From NCBI GenBank assembly GCA_024138025.1, contig JAMXBD010001581.1, positions 248,001 through 312,000 on the forward strand: a stretch of DNA of 64,000 bases, written 5' to 3'. Positions 25,545 through 38,597 of the stretch are shown here, one piece after another. The notes beneath the pieces are model-generated. The model worked only from the letters and a program-made list of their open reading frames with translations. It was not told where the DNA came from and made no database searches. The stretch's first letter is position 1, and each line of letters begins with the position of its first letter. The DNA comes from Combretum micranthum (lineage: Eukaryota > Streptophyta > Magnoliopsida > Myrtales > Combretaceae). The position numbers and the translations under genes are program-made.

Positions 25545-25975
25545 GGAATGGAAATGAGTCGAGCTACTTGCGATTAACTCGAGCTCAGCGTAAGATCAAT
25601 TAGTAAACAAACCGAACTCAAGCTTAAGATGAAGTTTGCTTTTCACAATGACTCGAGCTTGAGGTTCAAATAAGGGTCGCAATCTGGCTTGTGATTAGGC
25701 TCATTTGAACTTGTAAATAGACTTGAGAGAGGCTCATGAATAGATTTGTTAACAGGCTCATTAGCAAGTTAAAAAGAATATAAAACGAGATATCTTTTTT
25801 TTTTTTTTTTCTGGCCATGGAAAACAAGCTATATAAACAAGTTCAATTTGTACTTAAATTTCAAGCTTGATAAAAGTATGGCTAAACTTGATTAAAAGCT
25901 TAACTCAACTTAAACTCGATGATTTTTAAACAAGCTAATTCAAAACCTTCAAAAATTCGAATTAGCTTGTCTCGT
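25545..25975. repeat. Dispersed AGCTCGAG-rich repeat, inverted relative to the 17.2 kb copy
   Basis: It begins TAGGAATGGAAATGAGTCGA and has many ACTCGAGCTTGA and TCAAGCTTGA words. The first 25 bases correspond to the reverse complement of the end of the 17205-17582 block, so the two copies point toward each other. A T run at about 25796-25811 interrupts it. Confidence 0.55.
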
Positions 25976-28900
25976 GTTTTTTGTAATCCCACCAAGCCCT
26001 ACCAATCACAATCACCATGGCTCCCCATGCTTTTTAGTTACTTTTTCTTTATTTTGGTCCCTTGCCCGAGGTTTCTTGACAAAAGTGCCCTTTGTTTTTT
26101 TCCTTCCTTTCTTTAAGATATATGATTGAGTTAGTTAGACTAGACATAATTAAGTAATCCCAAGACAAATACGATGTGTTGCTTTTATATAAATACATTA
26201 TCTTTTGAGAAACAAAAAATCACATCACATGCCAAAAATTAAAAATTAAGTAAAAAAGGATATGATCATTACAATGGAAAAATCTATGATACTAGAGTCA
26301 TGGTTCTATTATAGGTATCGGCAATTACCTATAATAATAAAATCAAAAATTAAAAATATCTGCTGTATTTATAAAATTGAAAATTAAAAAATAATTTGAT
26401 TGATTAATTATTTTTTTCATACCCATATAATCGATGCAACAATTGATAGTGTGAAATTACATGAAAAGAAATAATCGGTCTTCTATAAAATTGTAAAAGG
26501 AGTAATCAATAACTTTACCACTGGAAAAGGCATAGCATTTTAACATTTAAGAAACACAAATGCCTATAGAGTAATATCTTGTTAATATTTTATAATAATT
26601 TTATGTTAGTTTTCTTTTTTGATGATTTTAATTATTATTCTTGTGCATGATTAACTAAAATTGTTCCTTAAATAATATAATGCATTTGATTTTTTTTTTT
26701 TCCATCATAAAGAGACTCAATCATTGATCACTATTCTAAACCCATCAAGACAAATCTCTCTTATATGTCCCGAGTATAAAACAAACTTCTTAAACTTTGT
26801 TACATAACTTAAAAAATTCAATCCAAATCTATAGTGGACTGACCGCAACATAGTGATAATATAGCCGAATTATGCCCCTATAATATTTATGGACTAAATT
26901 TTTGGGACCCACTTTTTTTCTTTTGCTCCTAATGTGAATTCAAAAATTTGAATAATGCGATCATACAATTTTGAGGCACACTAGCCAATTGCCCATTGGT
27001 AGTTATCCCAATGGAAAATGCTTCAGAATGACAAATGATCCAAAGCAATAACATGATTTGAAGCAGCAATTTGTTTTTAACTATTTTCTGGCTTTGGATA
27101 AGCCAAAATCCAACTGATTAATTAAAGACAATTTTATTTTTATTTTACTGAACTTGGAAATGTTTTCTCAACCATAAACATTTCTATGTAAATTGCCACA
27201 ACATAATGATCTTTAATGTTTTTTAATCATTAATAAACTCTAAGAAATTTTTTTACATTTTTCACAAAATCAAAGACAACGTGTGTAATTAAAATAAAAA
27301 CAAAATAAATTTAGTCCATAATAATAGGAATTGTGTCTTATGTATTAGAAAAAGAAAAAGAAAAAAAAAAAAAAAAAAAAAACTAGTGCCTTAGTTTTTC
27401 TAGTAAAAATGTATATGTTAAAAAGCGAGCGGCATTGCTCCATTTTTCCATGCCAAATCTAAGGTTGGCTTAAAGAGGTTAACAAATTAATTTTGGCCTT
27501 TTTAATAATAATAATAATATTTATTTTTGACCCCACTAAGGTCTAAGTTTTGCTTATAGAAATTGACAAATCAATTTTAGCCATGTTAATTATGGGTTTT
27601 GGTCTTCTCTCTGTACTTATCATACTTTCCATATGCCAATTGAAGCATCCTCCGGTTTGGTAAAGTTTTGGGGGTTGGTATCAATATTTCTAGCCCCACC
27701 TAACCCTTACTAATAAGATGGCAATAAAATATTATAACAAACCATTTTCTATCCATGTAGCCTGTAGATGTAGGACTCAACTTGGTCCCCTTTTATGTAG
27801 ATAAGAGTTAAGTCCATGTGAAAGTGCTTACAACGAATAAAGTATTCATAAATAAATATATATATTATTTGTATGAATAGCTTCGAATCTAATTACCATT
27901 TAATTTGACTTGAACTCATTAAACAGGCATGGTAATGGTAAAACATTATGAAGCTTGAACTCGAGTTCAAATTTAATGTTAATCAAAATAAACTCGAGTT
28001 ATTGATTGGTTAGTGACTAAAAGGTATGTGTCATAAAAAAAAAGGTTTAAGTGGTGAAAAATAGAAATTAAAACAGGTCAGAATATTATAAATATATTCG
28101 AATGAACAGGTACAAATAATTAATGTTTTTGAAATTATATATAATAGACAATGTGATTCATGTATAGAAAAAATTTCTCATTGTGTCATGTGCCAAAAGA
28201 TTATTGCAGGAACCACATATGAATTAATAATCCTTCGACTGCCTAACTATTTCCCTTTATACCCCATTTAACTAATTTATACCCCAAGTCAATTAAATAT
28301 ATACCCGTCCCTATAGACTAAAAGGGAGGGAGAAGATAGGAGTTGTCAATTGCCAACCAATTTTATTAACTTTTAAAACACGATTACACGGAATTTTTCG
28401 TTTCATTTGAGCTCTCCATCCATAGTCATAATAATTTTCCATATACAGTAGATATATAACATAAATTCTATTCTATTTTTTTATTCTTCAATTTTACATG
28501 GAAGTTTGTATACAATGGGAGCTAATACCGAAATGGATATAGGAAATAATAAGCTTTTCGTTTAAAGAAAATGATATAATTATATCGGAAGGAATACTTT
28601 TATGAATAAGTTCAAATTAAATATCAGCTTTTTAGTTTAATTGAAATAGAGGATCAACGTTATATATAATAGTCCAATTAAAGGATTAACATTCTAAGTA
28701 ATAAAAGGATATTAACATTATGTACAGTGATGTAAATAAGGAATTATTTTTTGTATTCATTTATCACTTATATGTACCATTTTATTTTTATACAACCTTA
28801 ATCTATAATTTCAACTACTTAAACTATGATTCTTTATTTCAATTTATTCCAAATTATATATATATATACACACATATATAGGTCTTACTTTACTCCAGGG

Positions 28901-31900
28901 GGAAAAAGAGTATCTAGCTTTATGTTGAAACGAAATATGATTACATCATACAATTAATTTTGTACCTAACTCTTTTCTATCATCAATTACGAGGTTCTAA
29001 AATTTAAAACAAGTTAAATCCTTCTGCAAGTATATAACTGTATATATACATATATATTCGTACTCTTTTCATTTACTTTCCCCAGAATTTTTCTCACTTT
29101 ACTTTCTCAAAATATTAGTTACCACATGTAACCATTGATCAAAACCATAAGGAAAAAACATATAATATTAATAACATATAATATATTTTAAGAATCTAGA
29201 CAATATTAATTGTTAACATGTAAATTGAGGGATTTTAAGGAGAAATAAATGGAAAGGATCTGAATTTTTTATTATTTATACTAACCAAATATTTTATAAT
29301 ATTTATTTTTGTATGTTGACTGAAATGTTCATTGAAAAAAAAATTTATACTTAAGAATTGTTTTTTTTTTAATGGATCAACTAATTTATGAGGCCAATAA
29401 AAAATTAACGCTTTAGTTTGGGTTCGTAAATTGTTTGAATACTCATAATAAGCTGCCAGTATGACTGCAACTCGTTATAATGGAGATGTTACATGCCAAG
29501 TGACTTCAGGTTGTCTTTATGCGCACAAGCATGTAGAACGTCAGTAATCATTGAATAAGTAAAATTATTAGTGTCAAAAAAGGTTAGCGGATTAAACGTT
29601 TGACCGCCATTATTTTATCATAATAATAATGTTGTCCAAAAGTAAGAGTATATATTGTAAAATCAATTTGGATTTAAAAGATTAGAATAACTACTGGAGG
29701 AAAGGGAGGAGAGAGGGAAAAAAACCAGAAAGAGCGAGAACCAAATACCAATGTTATGAGATTGGTATTACCATCCTTTGAGGAATTATAATTCCTTCTT
29801 ATGAATAAAAGGATAACATTTCTTTTATCTTTATATATATATATATATATATTTTACAATGTGCACTAATTAGCACTGGTGTCAATGTATAGATTTTGTG
29901 AGTTATGTGAATATCATGCTACACGTCTTACGAAGAGTCACGTACTATAATACTCAAAGAGTGATTAAAAGAGAAGTTGAATAGGAAGAAGTAGACAAAT
30001 TTCTATCAAGCATCAAGCCTCGCCAGTATTAATGGATAGATATTTAGTCTCTCTACATAGAAATTAGATAGCATGTTGGTATTCCATCAAATTTCATTAT
30101 TCTTCAAATGAAGAGGGATTTTCAATATTTGTAGAGTTTTGACCATTAACTTCATTCATCGAATCACCTTGATAATTGATGAGTTCGTTTTTAATGCATA
30201 AACCATTTTAAGAAAGGTCATACGATAAGCAAGCCAGTCCAATGGCCCTACTCCAAACTCACAATACCAAATCTCTCGTGATTTTCCTAATTGATTAGGT
30301 CTGACTCTCTAGACTCTATCACCTTAGTCTTAAGAGTCAAATCCAAATATTTTATAACTTTTAGCCCCTTTACAGCTAGAGATTTGAAACTAATTTCTCA
30401 TATCCAAACACGAGACAACTGATTATAAATGTATTTGTATTGATAGTAGCCAATATTGAATAATAAATAAATCAAACATGGCTAAACACATTAATGTACG
30501 TGTCCAAATTATGGTTTAACCCGTAAACCTATTTATGTGACCATTTAATAAATGAATCTTAGGTTATAGATTTGATATACAAACCCTAATAATATTTAAA
30601 TCACTAATACTTCTTTTTTACATTTTTTTTTCCACCAATTGTTGTCTCTGGCATTATTATGAGTGGAAATGAAGAGTATATGAAGATGTGGCAACTACAA
30701 AAACTTTTACGGTGTTATATTGCCTACTCAATCATTTGACTATTACTTTAAATATTACAATTGATATATCAAGTATTTAAACAATCAATTATGATTGAAT
30801 ATAAATTTAGATCATTAAATAACTTCATGAAACATCCTATAAATAAAAACTATCCTAAATTCCACACATGAAGCATGCTTCTTCTTTCTTTTTTTTTTCC
30901 TTTTTTCGCCAGCATGAAACATGCTTATTAAATGGGTCAAGGTTATGACTTGGGATTTTTACATACCATTAATTAAATAAGTCGTATTATAAATTAATGC
31001 TTTTAAAACACAATTAGACCCGAATTCCATATGCAATGCATAAATTAGAATTATTAACCCTAATGTTAGCTAACCTCAATACAGCCTACCTAACTAAGCA
31101 AGGGACTAAACTACTTAAATCTAAACACTTAACTATGATTTAACCCTCATTGAATCACCTAAAGTGCAACTATTGGGCTCATGTGACCCCAAATTGTCTA
31201 ACCTACATCGAACAAACAACATTGAACTACCTAAAATTAAAAAGAAAAAAAAAACATATTGACCATCTCAAGTGTCTTAGGTTGTAAACCTTTACCATGC
31301 AGACCTGATAGTACTTAAGTCAAGGCCAACAAACCTATATTGCACTTCAATTGAGCCAAAGCATATATGTTGCTTGAGTCATACAAATTTCACTCAAGCT
31401 AACCTTTGCTGACTAATTTAATTTATGATCAGTTTATGACACTACTGGTGGATTTAGCATAAGTAATTCGTTAGCAAACTAAGCTATTGTGGTTTGGTTT
31501 TGTACAATGAACCATGAGAGGTTGTAAAGTCTAAGTAAAGTGATGTTTATAACTAAGGTTTAGCAGTACTGGAAGCCAACATTTCAAAAAAGTAAAGACT
31601 ATTTCTTTTATCTTTTTTATTTAAACCTAATTTGTTACTCGTGTCATATATTTACCGACATGCCCTGACGCAATATAATGTGTCAATCTAGCCAAATATA
31701 TCACTTAAACGATACATGTAAGGCAATTATTATCTAAATGAGTTTTTCTAGGAAAATTAAGTAGAATTCTATTTTTTTCCATGGCTTCCAAATCTTACTA
31801 AACTTGTACATTTACCTATTGTAAGTAAAAGGTTTTCAAAAATATTTATTTATAAAACATGACTAAACAAAAGGCCTCAAATGGTGGGTAAACCTATGTG

Positions 31901-33340
31901 CAAATCCAATGACTAAATGGTCTAAAGATGAGAGAAGTATAAAGTAGTTTAAAGTTTAATTAATTACAATCATCAAGAATTTCAAAATAAGTATCTATAG
32001 GCAAAATTCTCAATATCCATAAAACTCAACCAACTAATCTCCCATATGCCTCGAAGCATAGTTAGCAAAAAATCATGTCAATCTTTATCCGATTGCCCAC
32101 AACTCGTTAAATCATAACGTAGATATGTAAAACAGTCATCAACAAAGCCCAATTCCATAGCGATGCAAACACATACTCATGCATCACACACACCTATTCT
32201 AATATAGCATACATTAGATTAGGTTATTTAATTACAAGCTAGACATGCAATGTGTCTCAACGTCTTAAAAACCACAAACAAAGGAGTATTCATGACTTCG
32301 ACACATATATAATGGGGAATGGAAGGGTTCCAACTTTGTTTTCTACTAATCAAAGATTGATAGGCCTTTAATAAAGAGAAGAAAAAAAAAAAGAAAGGTA
32401 GGTCATGCAGAGCTATCCATAGAATTTGTCCTCTCATGAGCACTATCCATTATGATATTTTATTCGAGGGCCCATGACGCTCGAATAACCCATTACAACT
32501 CTGTCTGAACTCAAGTTAGTTAAACTAACTATGAATTCCTCTTATTAATTACCAACTAAGCTTACCCATGCCTCCATAAGGTTTTAAGTGTATAAACTAC
32601 CATATTATTCCAAAGTTGTCATCAGATCCATAACCCAACCTAAGCAACATGCAATTAATTAGTCAAATTTAAGTATTTGTCCAATTTTAATGCCTATCCT
32701 GACAATTAAGACACAATCATTGCAAACCATTTTTTATTATTTCCAAAAGTATAATAACATTGCAAATTCATATTATCAGTCAGTATTATTTATCCCATAT
32801 TCATTTTTTTTTTTAATTTACCATTTTCAGTTTAAGATCCATCTGAGTAGAATTTATAAAGTTATGAAACACTTTTCATCGGACGCAACCAATTTTTAAG
32901 ACATTAAGTCCTATTGGTTTAGGTAAACATCAAGATATATTTTTAAGTCGTCAATTTTATATAACCAATCTATAATTCATTATGCTAACTAAGATTAGTT
33001 TTGGGATTTGAGTTACCCAATCTTTAATGGCTATACTTTTGTGGGTTTCAATTATTAGCCCTCCAAGAAAAGATTATCACAATCCACTAATCACATTATT
33101 GCCCTTATTATCCTATTCCAATTATTAGACTAATAAGTGTCAAGGACCCTTATCTAGATGAGACATTTTGGCCTTTTATGTTATTATTTGATATATAATC
33201 TGATGAAATTGGTACTTAGTTTGGTTTTATTTTGGTTTAGTAGTTTTAAAGTGCAATTCAAACATAAAGGAAGGATGTAAATGAGTTTCATGACCTTTAG
33301 AGGAAGAATTTTCTAAAACCTAAAGTACTAGGCATGGGTG
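25976..33340. other. Long gene-free AT-rich stretch
   Basis: More than 7 kb without a supported gene. Visible items are a long A run at about 27359-27382, a TA microsatellite at about 29829-29852 and short TATATACACACATATATA stretches near 28860. The part at 30500-33300 has a mild excess of C and A over G and T on the + strand and may be old antisense retroelement DNA, but no border or domain could be identified. Short frames at 25919-26116, 32228-32443 and 32690-32899 are unremarkable. Confidence 0.55.
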
Positions 33341-33525
33341 TAACATAGTCATGTTGAGAGTCATGTTAGGATCAATAACTTAATACAAGTAACAGGGTTG
33401 AGTTGGGATCAAAAGCTCAACACGATGAGTAACATGTTCATATTGAGGTTCATGTTAAGATAGGTAGCTAAACATAGGGTAGTAACGTAGCCATGTTAGG
33501 AGTTGTGTTAAGATAAATTTGACAA
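33341..33525. repeat. Degenerate minisatellite, four units of 40-53 bp
   Basis: Units begin at about 33341, 33390, 33430 and 33483 with TAACATAGTCATGTTGAG, TAACAGGGTTGAGTTGGG, TAACATGTTCATATTGAG and TAACGTAGCCATGTTAGG. Each continues with CATGTTAAGAT- or GTTGGGATC-like words. The units are diverged and of unequal length, indicating an old array. No protein is encoded. Confidence 0.55.
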
Positions 33526-34084
33526 AGATATTTTGAAGGGTGGTGTGACATCACTAATCATTACATATATAAATAATTTAAACATCTTTATTACCTAAAA
33601 TAAGTCCTCTACCAAGTTTACATTATAAACATGACATATTTATCCTTTTTCTTTTAATTTCGTTCCATCATTATGTACAACACAAAACCCACAATTGTAA
33701 ATACATTCAAATTAAGCACTATGTAATCCATCGGTTCCTTAGCATGTCAATACCAAAACATAATTTGTTACAATTGATACATATTATTTCTAGCTAATAA
33801 ATCATCAATTCAACACCTTCAATAACATAAAAACATAACAACATTCTCTAAATATATGCTTATCAAGTCCAAACCATCCACACTCATTATATTAAATTTA
33901 AAAGGTCCCAAATCAGCAATTAATTGATTTCACATGTTCATACCACCAATTACACTATTTAAGATCTTTAAGCACCTTTAGGCTCAATAGATAATTAAAT
34001 CCCACTCATCATTATAATCAATAAAATACTCTCATTATTCATACATTTAAGAACAAGAACATAATTCATATTGTAATTATTACA

Positions 34085-34625
34085 ATTCAACCCTGTTGAT
34101 GAGCATATTTAGACAAAGAGCTCCTCAAGTCTGGCTTAATCCAGCTATGGCATGGGTTGCCCAATAGGTTTATTATTGACCCTTCTAGCCACACTTAGCT
34201 ATCTCTTACTCTTTTGGTTGAATACATCACACTCAATTAGACAAATTATACTCTGTTGGATTTTTCATTTGGCTAAATTTCCTCCACTTAGACAATGTCG
34301 CCTCGGTCTTTTAAGTTCATAAAACATGACTTAGTGGCCTCCCAACCACCAAGCATGTAACCTCCATAATCTCCACTACCTCCACAAACAAGAAACTACC
34401 ACCTAAGATCTATAAATACTCCTTCAAATATTCTCCTACAACAAATTTGGTATCGTTTTCTCAGTGCTTTGTTATTTACTTATTTCCTCGTGTACTTTGC
34501 TAACTTGATTGTCAAAGTAGCCACACCAAATAATCCTCGGCACCTATTGACCTGTCGTTATGTTGAAAGCCGACTAATCCAGTGGTCTAGACCCAAGATA
34601 CTGTAGCAAGAAGTCAAGGCATCAA
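34085..34625 (+). mobile_element. LTR fragment, Ty3/Gypsy-like (Tat/Athila type)
   Basis: The segment is less AT-rich than its flanks. A TATA-like CTATAAATACTCCTTC lies at 34410-34425. The downstream leader has TTTCTCAGTGCTTTG, CTCGTGTACTTTGCTAACTTG and ATTGTCAAAGTAGCCACACC, which resemble the R/U5 region of Tat/Athila-lineage LTRs in many plants. Neither end nor a target duplication could be fixed and no internal coding region follows, so this is a truncated or solo LTR. The lineage call is inferred from resemblance. Confidence 0.4.
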
Positions 34626-35684
34626 CAAACCTCAAATCAACTCCTAACATCAATTTCACCAACAAACCACAAAGTTAAGCTCAAACATGCATCATAGAAT
34701 TCACACACTCAAATTGCCATACACATGCATCTATATATATTTAGTCTAATTTCCCTAATTTAATCTAATTAAAATAAGTGTGGAACCTAACCAAATTTAA
34801 AGAATCTCTTCTTGAGTGCACATCTTATGCTCACCTAACTCCAAGAGTAAATAAGAAAAAAAAATTTATCTTGAACAGACCATACTCACATTAGTAAATC
34901 TTTTTAATAGCTTAGATAAGTGCTTAAACTTGTTTAGTACACTAATTACTCTCCTTAAACACTTGAAACCTAGAAGTTGCAACTCTAGGACTCCTTAAAA
35001 CTAGCTAATTCCTCTTTATTTCCTATGGAAAAAGAAGAAGGAAAGAAGGAATTAACTGAACCCCAATTAATTAGAGCTTAAATAATGATTAAGGTTTTGG
35101 GGTCCCATTAAAGTTTAGTAGAGTGTAGTTAATAGAAAATATTTATAAATATATATAATATGATTATAATATATATATATAATAGATATAGATAAATGAA
35201 TATTTATAAAAAAAAATCTATAATTATTTTCTCTAAATAGCTATTTATATGAATAGTATTTTTTACTAAATTAAAAAAATCCTTTTATAAAGTGTTATTA
35301 ATTTGTTTAAATTAATTTAGATTAGAGAATGTATAAAGCTTTTAAGGAATAAAAAAGAGCATAAGTCTAAAGGAGAGCATTAATTTAATAATATAAAATA
35401 AATAGAGAAGATATAAGCATCGTATATAATAGATATCATATTAATTTTACACTCGATAATTCGAAGGAAATGCTTTAGATAAGATAATAGATTTCTATTA
35501 TCTTATTTCGATTATAATCATATGAATAATGGTATGTATAAAATCTCTTCCTCATCAAATCCTTGTTTATCCTTATACTTTATATCTAGAGGTTTAAAAG
35601 TTACTGAGCATGCAATGAGAATAAGGCGAGCTAATATCCCGCATGATTAAGTAGATTTAGATCAAGGGTTGGAGGTTATCTATT
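34626..35684. other. AT-rich intergenic DNA
   Basis: No gene. TA-rich runs dominate 35145-35200. Nothing else with clear structure. Confidence 0.55.
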
Positions 35685-36025
35685 TCTAGAATAAAGTGAA
35701 TATCTTCATTCAACTCCAATGTTTTAAAATAAAGTATAACTTTTGTATAAAGCAAATATCTTCATTTCACTCCATTATATATTATTTTGTTATTATAAAG
35801 CGGATATTTTCATTTGACTTGAATGTTTTAAAGTAGAGTATTAAACCTTTGTATACAACAAATATCTTAATTCATTCCATTATCTATTTTTATTATAAAG
35901 TGAATATCTTCATTCAACTTCAAAATTTTAAAGTAAAGTATTGAACCTTTGTATAAAGCAAATATCTTCATTTAACTCCATTGTTTTATATTAAAGTATT
36001 AAACATATGTTTAATATAACTTTCA
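35685..36025. repeat. Minisatellite array of alternating ~55-bp units
   Basis: Six units share an ATATCTTCATT-like core at about 35698, 35752, 35811, 35868, 35902 and 35959. Spacings are 54, 59, 57, 34 and 57 bp. Two unit types alternate, one opening AAAGTGAATATCTTC and the other AAAGCAAATATCTTC, so the array also has a higher-order period of about 91-113 bp. Linking words include GTTTTAAAGTAAAGTATT and AACCTTTGTATAAAGCAAA. No coding content. It lies about 1.1 kb upstream of the gene promoter. Confidence 0.8.
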
Positions 36026-37100
36026 TTACCTAATCTTTTACGCTTACTTTTAATTGCCTTCTTCTCTGTCCATATATATATATAATATATATATTTTTTT
36101 TTTCTTCTCTATATTGTTGTTTCAAACTTTTAAATATCATATTTGTAGTTTTAAGGTGTTACAAGATAATTACTTATTTCATAATTTAAGAACTTATACC
36201 TATAGTATAATATATGAAAAAAAAATTATACTCTAATTACTTACTTTATAGCTGCTCGTTTGTATTGATATTATTTATTTTAAAATGAATTAGCCTCATA
36301 GTATTAAAATAAATGTTTAATAATTTAGTTTATATTTTAAAAGATATAGTTATTCTCTACATAATACTTTTGTTTTTACTTTACCAAGAAAAAAATAATA
36401 AAAAAGGTTACAATTATTTAGTTAAATGACTGATAAATTTGCATATATTAAAACATAAAACCATATATTAGATATCTTTCTTTCAAATACGAATTATATT
36501 AAGTCTATTTGAATTTTTTTTTATCTAGATCTTATATGTATATTATTTGTATTTTATTTTACTTGTATTAATCTATTTACGAGTAGAAATATTTATTTTT
36601 CAGCTATATTTGTTTTATTAACGTAAATATGTTTGAAAACTATAAAAATAAAATATCGAAATAATCAAAAAAAAAAAAGATGAAACAAATAAAGCTAAAA
36701 GAACTCTTATTACTTTACTTACAAGTATTATAACTTCTTCATTTATTTTTATCTCAATCTAATAATATTGACGAAGATTATACAACATCAATTTTTGGAG
36801 AAACATCAAAGTAAAATAGATTTACACCATTTGCCATTTACAAACCACACGTACACACGAATTATCGAAAAAAGAAGAAGAGGGAATTCCCAATAAAAAA
36901 CAAAAAGATGAGAGGAAGAAAGAGAGGGACCACCTGGCAACAAAATATTAAATGTCATGGGGGTTTATGGTTTATTAGTGGTTTATGGTTTTATGTATAA
37001 ATGGATAATGGCTGAGGCAGGAAGAACTGGTCCATGAAGGTTTACGTTTAGGAATTTACCTGCTATACCCGGTAAACACAGGGTCCATTCACCGGCTGAT
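36026..37100. other. AT-rich upstream region of the TRFL gene
   Basis: A possible degenerate MITE copy covers about 36490-36700. Composition becomes more balanced after about 36900, where GGTTTATGG-type words repeat (36962-36990), marking the approach to the promoter. Confidence 0.5.
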
Positions 37101-37125
37101 CCGGTTTTGTGGCCATTATCCAGTG

Positions 37126-37140
37126 GATATATAATACATA
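37126..37140 (+). promoter_or_regulatory. Probable TATA box of the TRFL gene
   Basis: TATATAATAC within this stretch sits at the change from AT-rich spacer to balanced sequence, a few hundred bases before a well-formed leader-intron donor at 37527. It is the best TATA-like element close upstream, but the transcription start is inferred. Confidence 0.4.
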
Positions 37141-37159
37141 TGGTTGTGGGTTTAAGCAC

Positions 37160-38597
37160 AGTTCCTTGGTGGTTTTATTTTTTTTTTTCATTTAAAAGAA
37201 AAACAAAAATTCAAGCGGTTTCCTTGTCATTCATAAAAAACCAAAGCACCAACATATAACATGGGAGATTTCAATCTCAGTTAGAACATACCTTGTCAAA
37301 TTCATTTCTGATTTCAATTACCCAATTCATAAATTTGGATTTAGATCTCTGGTTTTTTTTCCCCTGTAAATATTGATTCTTCATGCTTTGTACAGCATAA
37401 GATTTAATTAAAGTTCGAGTCTTTTTGGATTTTTGTTGATAATTTAGCGATATAGTGGGGAATTTTGAAGAATTTAAGGTGGGTTTGATTTGGAATTTGA
37501 AGAAAAGAGCCTGATCGTCGAAGTAGGTGAGTCAATTTTGAAAATTTCAAAGCTTTCTATTGCATCTGTTGTTTTTTATTGTTTTGATTGCTTGTTTGGT
37601 TGTTTTCATGTGAATTTTTGGGAAAATTTGACTGAATTGTGACGAGTTTCTGTGAATCTGATGCTAAAGTTGCGTTGATTCTTTGGAATCTGGTTGAGAT
37701 CTGATCGTATTTAATTTCTGTGTTGAAAGTTGTTTACTTGTCGGAGTTTTGAATTTTTTGAGGTGTATGTCATAATTTGATTGATCGCACAATCAAATAT
37801 CCGCGATGAAGCAAAGAATTGACTTTGGAATTTACAGCATTTATTAGTTATTTTGGTGTGTTTGATCACGCAAAACCGGGTAATGCTCTAAAAAAAGGAA
37901 ATGATGATTTTGGTGATCTTTTTTTTTTTTGGGAAAATAATTTGTATCAATCATGACCTGTTTCCGAATTGTATATTTTACATCTGATGCGGATTTATTC
38001 AGCTGTTTGCAATTTGATGTTGTACCTTCTTCTGCTTTTTGTATTTTGATTTCGGGTTTAGGATATTGGAATTTATCTGATGAATCTGCACTTGGGGTTT
38101 AAAGATCTATATTTGACATTACATGGTGATCCTGTGATCTGTTTGATTATAATTGTTTGTGTATTGATATGATGCTGCACAGTTTTATGAAAACTACGGC
38201 ACTTATATACGCTCGTAATTGGGGAATGCTGATCCGGTTTGGATCGTGATAACATGTTAATGTGCAGAATTTATATCTGAACATTGTATCTATTCACTTT
38301 GCTCACTGAATTCTGATAGCCGGATTTTACTACGTTTGATCCTATTAAATGAGCTGTATGCAGAATTGGAAATAACTTACGGATTCCTGGATCGCATAAT
38401 CTAGGATTTTGGGCAATTTTGTTTGATTTAACTCATTTGCAAGACATTTATTTGAAAAGTACGGAAATCCATCTAAAAGAATTGTCATTTGATGCAATGG
38501 TATACTGATAGATTCTTTTATGACAGTTTGGTGGATTGTTGAGGTTTGCGTCGTATTTGTGTGTTTGAGGTGTTTTATGTCAATGTGCACCTAAGCT
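37160..38597 (+). other. 5' untranslated leader with probable leader intron (TRFL gene)
   Basis: A strong donor AG|GTGAGT lies at 37526-37532 and is followed by T-rich, intron-like DNA without any coding similarity, so the leader is probably spliced. Several acceptors are possible: TGTGCAG ending at 38267, ATGCAG ending near 38363, or the AAG directly before the start codon at 38595. I cannot choose between them. Small minus-strand frames in this interval are not real genes. Confidence 0.55.

Noticed and set aside
38073..38590. Two minus-strand open frames of 60 and 81 codons opposite the TRFL leader
   Set aside because: They lie opposite the presumed leader intron and show no family resemblance or promoter; they are chance openings.
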